23,878 bases of DNA from positions 1,290 to 25,167 of the IMG/VR virus record IMGVR_UViG_3300030106_004869; one strand, written 5' to 3'. Numbering within the stretch: the stretch's first letter is position 1; the number at the start of each line of letters is the position of its first letter. This DNA is from a virus. This document shows, piece after piece, positions 8,685-12,713 of this stretch. The position numbers were made by a program, and so were the translations under genes. Under the pieces are notes generated by a model that was not told where the DNA came from, made no database searches, and saw only the letters and a list, made by a program, of their open reading frames with translations.

Positions 8685-8793
8685 CGGTCCGCTGGCCAAG
8701 AGCTAATAAAAACGAACAAAGTACGAACAAACAAACAAAATACGAACAAAATCAAAAATCGCTTTTAACCCGGTTTTTTTAGCCGTAGAGTGG

Positions 8794-8812
8794 TATCATA
8801 AATTATGGTACT
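8794..8812. promoter_or_regulatory. Operator-like inverted repeat GTATCATAA/TTATGGTAC
   Basis: Two 9-nt arms pair at 8 of 9 positions with a 1-nt centre. Related words occur at 8904-8912 (GTACCATAT) and 9144-9158 (GTACCATATGGTATC), the last within the early promoter. The recurrence suggests a shared regulator. Confidence 0.4.
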
Positions 8813-8960
8813 TAATCATACAAGACGATACTAAAAACCTAGTCACAGGGGCCTTAAAACCGTTTTTATTTTTAGCACTTTTTTAAAACCATGTTATACA
8901 GTACCATATTTTATCATATAAGAGCCATACAGAGCATTTTAACATACAAAATGAAAGTTA

Positions 8961-8982
8961 TGTCAAAATAAAAAACTTGACA
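8961..8982. promoter_or_regulatory. Inverted repeat TGTCAA-N10-TTGACA
   Basis: A 6-bp inverted repeat with a 10-nt AT-rich spacer. Each arm is also a perfect -35 box, one per strand. Neither is followed by a good -10 at normal spacing, so a repressor-type operator is as likely as divergent promoters. Confidence 0.35.
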
Positions 8983-9132
8983 GCTCTACGGCTCTTAAAA
9001 CCGGTCGGCGTTCCGCGGTCCATTAATAACCAGTAAATGAGGTAATATCCTATATATGATAATATATATTAATTTATGATATAAACGCATCAATACTATT
9101 CAATCTTTGCATGAATAAATATAATAAAATAT

Positions 9133-9160
9133 TTGACACTGATGTACCATATGGTATCTT
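9133..9160 (+). promoter_or_regulatory. Early rightward promoter with overlapping operator
   Basis: TTGACA at 9133-9138 is a consensus -35. TATCTT at 9155-9160 is a 4/6 -10 after a 16-nt spacer. The perfect palindrome ACCATATGGT (9145-9154) fills the spacer, inside the larger GTACCATATGGTATC, so a repressor or activator probably binds here. An 8-bp inverted repeat TATCTTAA (9155-9162) / TTAAGATA (9172-9179) follows. Transcription from about 9167 would give a ~207-nt leader ending at the ribozyme cleavage site. Confidence 0.55.
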
Positions 9161-9166
9161 AAGTTA

Positions 9167-9302
9167 TCTTTTTAAGATAGACCGAATGGGTGACCGGCGA
9201 ACAAATAGACACCAAGTCTAAAGGGCGAACTGGTAAGAAAACAGAGACACTTATTAAGAGGGTATCACAGAAGATGCCACACCACCGGGAACAGTTATCA
9301 AA
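9167..9302 (+). other. Untranslated leader of the early transcript
   Basis: No credible ORF (one 11-codon frame at 9186 lacks a binding site). It holds a direct repeat GGCGAAC (9196-9202 and 9224-9230 approximately) and a hairpin GGTATC-ACAGAA-GATGCC (about 9260-9278). It also has AUAGACAC at 9205-9212, which is exactly complementary to the GUGUCUAU of the ribozyme cleavage sites; AGACAC recurs at 9245-9250. It may fold to control the ribozyme. Confidence 0.45.
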
Positions 9303-9385
9303 CTCCAAAGCTATACTGATGAGTCCTTAATGGACGAAACACTGACAGCGGGGATTTACTTCTCCGCTGTGTCTATGGCAGGGAG
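9303..9385 (+). ncRNA. Type I hammerhead ribozyme
   Basis: All invariant parts are present. The core CUGAUGA is at 9316-9322. Stem II is GUCC (9323-9326) / GGAC (9332-9335), with loop UUAAU and the required G-C at 10.1-11.1. GAA is at 9336-9338 and A15.1 at 9339. Stem III pairs ACAC (9339-9342) with GUGU (9369-9372) and continues, after a UGAC bulge, as an 8-bp hairpin (9347-9354 / 9361-9368, one G-U). C17 at 9373 completes the GUC triplet, so cleavage is predicted between 9373 and 9374. Stem I pairs GCUAUA (9310-9315) with UAUGGC (9374-9379; one G-U). After an internal loop (AAA / AG) suited to the usual loop-loop contact, CUCC (9303-9306) pairs with GGAG (9382-9385). That outer helix masks the Shine-Dalgarno of the first early gene. 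Activity is inferred from structure. Confidence 0.9.
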
Positions 9386-9390
9386 GCCAT
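9374..9390 (+). promoter_or_regulatory. Leader hairpin 1: Shine-Dalgarno in loop
   Basis: AUGGC (9375-9379) pairs with GCCAU (9386-9390) around the loop AGGGAG, presenting the ribosome-binding site four bases before the ATG at 9395. The 5' arm is the same sequence that forms ribozyme stem I, so the two folds exclude each other. Cleavage would leave this hairpin at the very 5' end of the mRNA. Confidence 0.75.
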
Positions 9391-9394
9391 CGTA

Positions 9395-9589
9395 ATGAAA
9401 CAATCAATTACTCTTACTCAAGACGAGATCGAATATCTAGCAGAATTACTAGACTATGAGATTGCTGATCCGGAACCAAGAATGGAATTTCTTCTTGAAG
9501 CCATTCAGATTAAAAAGTTAAGAGATAGGTTAAGAAAAAAATCTATCGACAATCCGGATACTCTAGAAAAATTATTTCAAAGCGCTTAA
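9395..9589 (+). CDS. Small early protein (64 aa), unknown
   Basis: First gene after the ribozyme. It starts MKQSITLTQDEIEYLAELLDYE, an acidic helical N-terminal half, then a charged helix with KKLRDRLRKKS. It could be a small two-helix regulator, but I recognise no family. The start is fixed by the Shine-Dalgarno GGGAGG in the loop of the leader hairpin. The stop codon falls in the loop of the next junction hairpin (9578-9599). Translation is probably controlled by the ribozyme fold, which masks GGAG. Confidence 0.75.
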   Translation: MKQSITLTQDEIEYLAELLDYEIADPEPRMEFLLEAIQIKKLRDRLRKKSIDNPDTLEKLFQSA

Positions 9590-9625
9590 CAGCGCTTTGG
9601 GAGTGTCTATAGCAGGGAGGCTATA
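9578..9625 (+). promoter_or_regulatory. Cassette junction 2: hairpin, cleavage-site motif, SD hairpin
   Basis: A 9-bp hairpin CAAAGCGCT-UAAC-AGCGCUUUG (9578-9599) is followed by GUGUC (9603-9607) and UAUAGC (9608-9613). That 5' arm pairs with GCUAUA (9620-9625) around AGGGAG. The 6-bp stem differs from hairpin 1 by a compensated change (G-C to A-U). The pairing to the ribozyme arm GCUAUA becomes perfect here. No CUGAUGA core lies nearby. Confidence 0.7.
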
Positions 9626-9629
9626 TATT

Positions 9630-10082
9630 ATGAAACTACCAAATAATATTAAACTACCTAATTTAGGTAGAGATATCGGTTCTTTAGCCGGTTATCAAAG
9701 AACTAGGGTTTATTATCCTAGTAATATGCTGGAAGTCGGTACACCGGCTACCATCAATATGTGGTCTGATAGCCACGCGGCAACGGTCCAGGAAGTCGTT
9801 CAGACTAAAGCGGGCCGTACTTACCTTAAGGTCACAAGAGACCATAAGGAAGTGATCGAGAAGGCTAAGAGCCTTGGCGATCAGCCTAAATACAAGTTCA
9901 CACCAAACCCTGAGGGGGGATGGTGCTGGGCTGAAGTTGTCTTCTTTAAAGACGACAACGATGAATTAGTCTTCGTACTTCAGAAGGCTGATTTCAACCA
10001 CAAGACTAACCGTTTTACTAAAAACGGCTGGGCTGTGGTCAGCCTCGGTGAGCGTCACGAATATCGTGACCCTCATTTCTAA
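9630..10082 (+). CDS. Hypothetical early protein (150 aa)
   Basis: The start is the ATG at 9630, after the loop-presented GGGAGG. A TTG-initiated longer frame from 9597 would run through the junction element and is rejected. The protein has a proline-rich N-terminus (KLPNNIKLPNLGRD), then GTPATINMWSDSHAATVQEVV, predicted beta strands (TYLKVTRDHKEV; CWAEVVFFKDDNDELVFVLQKA) and NGWAVVSLGERHEYRDPHF at the end. This looks like a compact, beta-rich domain that I associate with hypothetical proteins of marine phages, without a known function. Its GC content is slightly higher than its neighbours. Confidence 0.8.
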   Translation: MKLPNNIKLPNLGRDIGSLAGYQRTRVYYPSNMLEVGTPATINMWSDSHAATVQEVVQTKAGRTYLKVTRDHKEVIEKAKSLGDQPKYKFTPNPEGGWCWAEVVFFKDDNDELVFVLQKADFNHKTNRFTKNGWAVVSLGERHEYRDPHF

Positions 10083-10089
10083 ATTTCTC

Positions 10090-10135
10090 GGGGGCCTTTT
10101 TGGCCCCTGGTGTCTATGGCAATAAAGGAGGCCAT
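10090..10135 (+). promoter_or_regulatory. Cassette junction 3
   Basis: Hairpin GGGGCC-UUUUU-GGCCCC (10091-10107) just after the stop of the preceding gene, then GUGUC (10110-10114), UAUGGC (10115-10120), and GCCAU (10131-10135) closing a 10-nt loop that contains AAAGGAG. The GC hairpin is not followed by a U-run, so it is not a normal intrinsic terminator. Confidence 0.7.
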
Positions 10136-10140
10136 CAACA

Positions 10141-10242
10141 ATGTTAAACTTTGTTATTAAAAAAATAAAAAACGTTATTGCGAATAAAGAATGGAAAGCT
10201 AATAACGAACTCTATTTAAGAAGAATCAAATTAAATGGATAG
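10141..10242 (+). CDS. Tiny early protein (33 aa), unknown
   Basis: Encodes a basic peptide starting MLNFVIKKIKNVIANKEWK and ending LYLRRIKLNG. It has a complete cassette leader (loop-presented AAAGGAG, 10 nt before ATG) and a downstream hairpin, so it is very probably translated despite its size. The first half could be an amphipathic helix. It could bind nucleic acid, membrane or a host protein; nothing decides between them. Confidence 0.65.
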   Translation: MLNFVIKKIKNVIANKEWKANNELYLRRIKLNG

Positions 10243-10249
10243 AGCACCA

Positions 10250-10291
10250 GGGGCCGCAAGGCCCCAGTGTCTATAGCAATAGGAGGCTATA
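10250..10291 (+). promoter_or_regulatory. Cassette junction 4
   Basis: Hairpin GGGGCC-GCAA-GGCCCC (10250-10265) with a GNRA tetraloop, then GUGUC (10267-10271), UAUAGC (10272-10277), an 8-nt loop AAUAGGAG and GCUAUA (10286-10291). The leader downstream of the loop is identical to junction 2 (GGAGGCTATATATTATGAAA). Confidence 0.7.
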
Positions 10292-10295
10292 TATT

Positions 10296-10643
10296 ATGAA
10301 AATAGAAAAAGAAAAATTATACACTATCAACATACTTCATCATGAAGCAGTGATGGCTGCTAAAAAAGCAGTCACTGATTTTATAGAGAAACACGGACAA
10401 CCATTTTATTGTGGTTTTGCCGGTGTTGTTGTTAAAGGTGTAAGAGGCAATTCAAGAGTAGGTAAGAGACTCAAAGAATTGGGTTTTAACGATAACTACG
10501 GCGGCGGTCTATATCTTAGTGATCCCGCGGGTTTTAATTTAACTTTTCAGTCAATGGATTTAAAAGAAATTGGCGCAGAGAAGTATGCAGAAATGTTTAG
10601 AGAGTTTGGATTTGATGCTTATATGAGTTCAAATCCGGATTAA
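10296..10643 (+). CDS. Hypothetical early protein (115 aa)
   Basis: The protein begins MKIEKEKLYTINILHHEAVM with a long N-terminal helix. A glycine-rich centre follows (CGFAGVVVKGVRGNSRVGKRL, GGGLYLSDPAG), then a C-terminal helix EKYAEMFREFGFDAYM. The alpha-then-beta-with-glycines layout recalls small phage proteins found widely in marine contigs, but I cannot name a family. The start is set by the loop-presented GGAGG of junction 4. It ends 7 nt before the next junction hairpin. Confidence 0.8.
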   Translation: MKIEKEKLYTINILHHEAVMAAKKAVTDFIEKHGQPFYCGFAGVVVKGVRGNSRVGKRLKELGFNDNYGGGLYLSDPAGFNLTFQSMDLKEIGAEKYAEMFREFGFDAYMSSNPD

Positions 10644-10649
10644 TTTATA

Positions 10650-10694
10650 GGGAGGGAAATTTAGTTTTCCCTCCCAGTGTCTATAGAAGGGAGG
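10650..10694 (+). promoter_or_regulatory. Cassette junction 5 (no SD hairpin)
   Basis: A strong 10-bp hairpin GGGAGGGAAA / UUUCCCUCCC (10650-10675), then GUGUC (10677-10681) and UAUAGA (10682-10687), then GGGAGGUGAU. The 3' arm of the usual SD hairpin is missing. Instead the binding site is extended to nine matches with the 16S rRNA 3' end (GGAGGUGAU). The cleavage-site motif is kept although the local hairpin is lost. Confidence 0.65.
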
Positions 10695-10701
10695 TGATAT
10701 C

Positions 10702-10830
10702 ATGATGTCAAAAGAGATGGCAGATATGTATGAAGCTAATGTCGGATGGGGCAAACTGTTCGCTCCAAATGATGCCGGCATCAGAGCTTTCATTAAGTTC
10801 TACATGTCATATATCAACCATAAAAATTAA
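10702..10830 (+). CDS. Tiny early protein (42 aa), unknown
   Basis: Begins MMSKEMADMYEANVGWGKLF and ends FIKFYMSYINHKN. It has the best ribosome-binding site of the block (GGAGGUGAU, 4-8 nt before two adjacent ATGs). The second ATG at 10705 is an equally possible start. Aromatic and mixed-charge composition, no transmembrane segment, no motif recognised. The following 19 nt lead into the next junction hairpin. Confidence 0.65.
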   Translation: MMSKEMADMYEANVGWGKLFAPNDAGIRAFIKFYMSYINHKN

Positions 10831-10849
10831 ATTACATAGTTACTCCCAC

Positions 10850-10903
10850 GAGGCGCGGTCCACAAACCGCGTCTCAATCAGTGTCTGTAGCATAGGAGGC
10901 TAC
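10850..10903 (+). promoter_or_regulatory. Cassette junction 6
   Basis: A 10-bp hairpin GAGGCGCGGU / ACCGCGUCUC (10850-10875, one G-U), five bases, GUGUC (10881-10885), UGUAGC (10886-10891), loop AUAGGAG, GCUAC (10899-10903). The stem GUAGC/GCUAC is a second compensated change relative to AUAGC/GCUAU. The altered base still pairs with the ribozyme arm as G-U. Confidence 0.7.
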
Positions 10904-10908
10904 CAAGA

Positions 10909-11082
10909 ATGAACTTAATAATAGAACAAAAGAAAGTATATGGGAACGATCTCATATATCCAATTTGTGACAAAGCTAAAAAACTTTGTTCATTAACCGG
11001 CCAAAAAACTTTTAATAAGTTTGCAATAAATAAATTAAAAGAACTTGGCTATACATTCACACAAAAAGAAGTGAGTCTTTAA
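10909..11082 (+). CDS. Hypothetical early protein (57 aa)
   Basis: Begins MNLIIEQKKVYGNDLIYPIC, then KAKKLCSLTGQKTFNKFAINKLKELGYTF. The last third looks like two short helices of the type seen in small DNA- or RNA-binding domains, and the protein is basic. I recall similar short proteins in marine phages but no function. The start is fixed by GGAGG in the junction 6 loop. Its TAA is immediately followed by the ATG of the next gene, so the two form a translational pair. Confidence 0.75.
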   Translation: MNLIIEQKKVYGNDLIYPICDKAKKLCSLTGQKTFNKFAINKLKELGYTFTQKEVSL

Positions 11083-11220
11083 ATGAAAGAATACATTATC
11101 GAAGTAGAAAATGAAAACGAAGATACTTTAGACATGATTACAGAAGCATTAAACGCTTTTAATATTAGTGCTTATGTCTATGAGAAAGAAGAAGAAGAGG
11201 AGGCTACCAAGAATGAGTGA
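11083..11220 (+). CDS. Tiny acidic protein (45 aa)
   Basis: The ATG directly follows the preceding stop (TAAATG), so expression is probably by re-initiation; only a weak purine stretch precedes it. The sequence MKEYIIEVENENEDTLDMIT has a beta strand and helix typical of very small alpha-beta domains, then NISAYVYEK. The end is a run of glutamates encoded by the purine-rich stretch that also serves as the next gene's Shine-Dalgarno. The reading frame overlaps the next gene by 8 nt. The C-terminal EEEEEATKNE looks acquired by read-through into a former leader element. Confidence 0.6.
   Translation: MKEYIIEVENENEDTLDMITEALNAFNISAYVYEKEEEEEATKNE
11198..11216 (+). repeat. 19-nt copy of the junction 6 leader inside a coding region
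   Basis: AGGAGGCTACCAAGAATGA here is identical to 10894-10912. The upstream half of the element is degraded (ATGTCTATGAG instead of GTGTCTGTAGC), so neither the SD hairpin nor a full cleavage site remains. It still supplies the Shine-Dalgarno and start for the next gene. Confidence 0.7.
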
Positions 11221-11518
11221 AGAACTAAAGTTAGTTATAAAACGATCTAATCCTTATGAAAAACTAGATTTCATTGATAATAATATTAACGATATTATAC
11301 CGGTGATTGAAAAAACTGATATTGATTACAAAGATATCATTCTTCAAAAACTTAGACGCATTCAAGATATTCTAGATAGGCATCATGGATTACTTTTATA
11401 CGCTAAAAAAAACCATGGTTTTGATTTAACTAAAATCTTAAATGATTGGTATTCAGATCAAAACTGGGAAGGACATGAAATAATGAAAGCATACAACGGA
11501 CCGGACGAAAATGATTAA
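11213..11518 (+). CDS. Hypothetical early protein (101 aa)
   Basis: The ATG at 11213 is used because GAGGAGG lies 7-9 nt upstream; a longer frame from a GTG at 11168 reads through that site and is rejected. The protein is helical: MSEELKLVIKRSNPYEKLDF, then DIIPVIEKTDIDYKDIILQKLRRIQDIL, then LLLYAKKNHGFDLTKILNDWY. No domain recognised. It overlaps the gene before by 8 nt and the gene after by 8 nt (ATGATTAA), so the genes from 10909 to 11690 form one coupled unit. Confidence 0.75.
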   Translation: MSEELKLVIKRSNPYEKLDFIDNNINDIIPVIEKTDIDYKDIILQKLRRIQDILDRHHGLLLYAKKNHGFDLTKILNDWYSDQNWEGHEIMKAYNGPDEND

Positions 11519-11690
11519 AAGTATTTTTGAAGCGGTTGAAATAGCTGAGGGTCTTCAGGACCCTCAGGATGAAGAGCAGTATATTGAGGCATGGCAAATG
11601 TTAATTGACACCGGTTATGCCTGGACCCTCCAGGGATGGTTTGGCCGCAGAGCGGTTGAAATGATTGAGGCAGGGTATTGCACAAAATAA
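11511..11690 (+). CDS. Small phage protein with LIDTG...LQGWFGR motif (59 aa)
   Basis: Begins MIKSIFEAVEIAEGLQDPQD and contains AWQMLIDTGYAWTLQGWFGRRA then IEAGYCTK. The pattern W-Q-x-L-I-D-T-G-x-x-W-x-L-Q-G-W-F/Y-G-R is one I recognise from many short phage proteins of unknown function (a DUF7417-like family, named from memory). The gene overlaps the previous one by 8 nt and has no strong binding site of its own, so translation is probably coupled. GC content is clearly higher than in the preceding gene. Confidence 0.75.
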   Translation: MIKSIFEAVEIAEGLQDPQDEEQYIEAWQMLIDTGYAWTLQGWFGRRAVEMIEAGYCTK

Positions 11691-11700
11691 AATACATTAG

Positions 11701-11752
11701 TGCATACGCGTATATACGCGCGTATGCAGTGTCTATGGCAATAGGAGGCCAT
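11701..11752 (+). promoter_or_regulatory. Cassette junction 7
   Basis: A 10-bp hairpin UGCAUACGCG / CGCGUAUGCA (11701-11728) made of a 29-nt strictly alternating purine-pyrimidine run. It is followed without gap by GUGUC (11729-11733), UAUGGC (11734-11739), loop AAUAGGAG and GCCAU (11748-11752). The SD lies in the loop, as in junctions 1-4 and 6. Confidence 0.7.
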
Positions 11753-11757
11753 CAAAA

Positions 11758-11976
11758 ATGAACGATCAATTAAAAACAGTCGGCATGGTATCAGCTATGT
11801 TTGGTATTATGTCCGGAGACGACAGAGAAGGTAAAGTAAAATATCAAAAAAAATTTTTTGAGACAGTCAAAGGATTAAGTTTTCCGGATGATTGGGATAG
11901 TTTACCTTTAGAAGAAAAAGAGCGCAGACTAGAAGGCGTTCAAAAACTTGCATTAAACAAGGAGAATAATAAATGA
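11758..11976 (+). CDS. Hypothetical early protein (72 aa)
   Basis: Begins MNDQLKTVGMVSAMFGIMSG with a short hydrophobic helix, then a charged region (DREGKVKYQKKFFETVKG) and a C-terminal helix EEKERRLEGVQKLAL. No family recognised. The start follows the loop-presented GGAGG of junction 7. The TGA overlaps the ATG of the next gene (ATGA), so the two are coupled. Confidence 0.75.
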   Translation: MNDQLKTVGMVSAMFGIMSGDDREGKVKYQKKFFETVKGLSFPDDWDSLPLEEKERRLEGVQKLALNKENNK

Positions 11977-12275
11977 AGTATATACCAGATATTTATGAGT
12001 GGAGACGATTAACAAAATTAGATCGATACACTCATGATATGATCCATAGAATGGACGATTATGGCAGAAAAAAAGTAAAAGTGACTGCTATGGAACTTGC
12101 TATGACTGCAATCAAACGAGAGTTTGAAGATCTTATAGATGAGCATGAAGGACACAACGATAAACTTTCAGCCTCTAATAAGAAAATACTTAAAGCATTA
12201 GCAAAGATCCACAATGACTTCGGTTACAAAGTCGCCGGACAAAGCGGCGACTTTGATCACCTTGAAGTCGAGTAA
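11973..12275 (+). CDS. Hypothetical early protein (100 aa)
   Basis: Last gene of the cassette block. Begins MKYIPDIYEWRRLTKLDRYT. A long helical region follows (AMELAMTAIKREFEDLIDEH; ASNKKILKALAKIHNDFGYK). The 4-nt ATGA overlap and AAGGAG 10 nt upstream set the start. No recognised domain. It is followed at 12284-12301 by a GC hairpin like the other junctions but without the GUGUC motif, consistent with the end of the array. Confidence 0.75.
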   Translation: MKYIPDIYEWRRLTKLDRYTHDMIHRMDDYGRKKVKVTAMELAMTAIKREFEDLIDEHEGHNDKLSASNKKILKALAKIHNDFGYKVAGQSGDFDHLEVE

Positions 12276-12283
12276 TAAATATA

Positions 12284-12301
12284 AGGGGCCTTAGGGCCCC
12301 T
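12284..12301 (+). terminator. GC hairpin at the end of the cassette block
   Basis: AGGGGCC-UUAG-GGCCCCU forms a 7-bp stem 9 nt after the last stop. It is followed by AAAUAAAAAUUUU rather than an immediate U-run, so it may be a weak terminator or a 3'-end stabiliser. Confidence 0.45.
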
Positions 12302-12313
12302 AAATAAAAATTT

Positions 12314-12339
12314 TACATATGTGTATATACGCACGCGCG
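12314..12339. repeat. 26-nt alternating purine-pyrimidine tract
   Basis: Strict alternation over 26 nt ending ACGCACGCGCG. A second tract of 20 nt at 13452-13471 ends GCGCACGCGCG, and a 29-nt tract forms the junction 7 hairpin. Such tracts can adopt Z-DNA; the shared GCACGCGCGA ending suggests a repeated element. Confidence 0.5.
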
Positions 12340-12403
12340 AGGTTGAAAAAAAATTAAAATTCTACATATAGAATATAGAGATAAAAAAAGTTTATTTTTT
12401 TTG

Positions 12404-12433
12404 TTGAATTTTTTTGAAATGTCTCGATATAGT
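12404..12433 (+). promoter_or_regulatory. Promoter candidate for the structured RNA
   Basis: TTGAAT (12404-12409) and TATAGT (12428-12433) with an 18-nt spacer. Start would be near 12440, eight bases before the closing helix of the candidate RNA. Confidence 0.45.
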
Positions 12434-12686
12434 AAGTAAGAGAAATAAAGAAAGACCTAACACTAAATAGTTTGCAAGCTGTTTAGCGGCATTCTGACTG
12501 AATAATGTCTTTAAGTCAGAGGCATAAGGTGTAAGGCCCAAGGAGCATGGACAAATGTCTGAGGACTTGGGAGATAGGCACAAGTAGATGAACATAGGGT
12601 TTATCTGACCTACCGAAAGTTGTGGGTGAAAAAACTAGCCCCACGAATGCCTTTAGGTCTTTCTTCGTTTCAATAAAGGAGGCTAT

Positions 12687-12713
12687 ATGTTTATAGTTCT
12701 TGATCCATGGTAG
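12687..12713 (+). CDS. Possible 8-codon ORF with strong ribosome-binding site
   Basis: AAUAAAGGAGGCUAU precedes an ATG that reads MFIVLDPW and stops. The leader is the 3' half of the cassette leader. The ORF is followed by a hairpin (the terminator) and then by GUGUA-UAUAGC at 12738, the 5' half of the next element. It looks like a cassette reduced to a few codons, or a leader peptide. Translation is uncertain. Confidence 0.3.
   Translation: MFIVLDPW

Larger units (their letters stand above)
7835..8731. repeat. 24-nt inverted repeats flanking the nuclease gene (7835-7858 and 8708-8731)
   Basis: The two arms match at 23 of 24 positions when one is reverse-complemented (core CAAAGTACGAACAAA). 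They bracket the nuclease gene and sit outside a second pair of GTTCCAC/GTGGAAC motifs found ~16-24 nt inward on each side. The right arm is followed by a further TACGAACAAA at 8741-8750. No target-site duplication is evident. They could be binding sites for the same regulator on either side of the gene, or boundaries of a mobile cassette. Confidence 0.6.
8397..9394. other. Divergent gene-free control region
   Basis: About 1 kb with no convincing gene, between the leftward packaging block and the rightward early block. It holds an AT-rich leftward promoter candidate near 8471-8499 and GGAACACTG/GTTCCAC motifs (8524-8684). It also holds TACGAACAAA repeats (8712-8750), a 10-nt inverted repeat AGCCGTAGAG (8781-8790) / CTCTACGGCT (8980-8989), GTACCATA operator-like sites, and a very AT-rich stretch at 9041-9130. 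It ends with the early promoter and ribozyme leader. Its position and AT-richness would also suit a replication origin, but no origin signature can be named. Confidence 0.6.

Noticed and set aside
8597-8782. 61-aa plus-strand frame in the control region
   Set aside because: Encoded by homopolymer runs and repeats (poly-F/K and N/K/Q), with no binding site.
8977-9005. TTGACA at 8977 as a rightward promoter
   Set aside because: No -10-like sequence at 15-19 nt; the GC-rich CCGGTC falls there. Kept only as half of an inverted repeat.
9369-11752. Repeated leader elements as a CRISPR-like array
   Set aside because: Spacing is irregular (about 150-850 nt), the intervals are genes with start codons tied to the repeats, and the repeat is a cleavage site plus ribosome-binding site.
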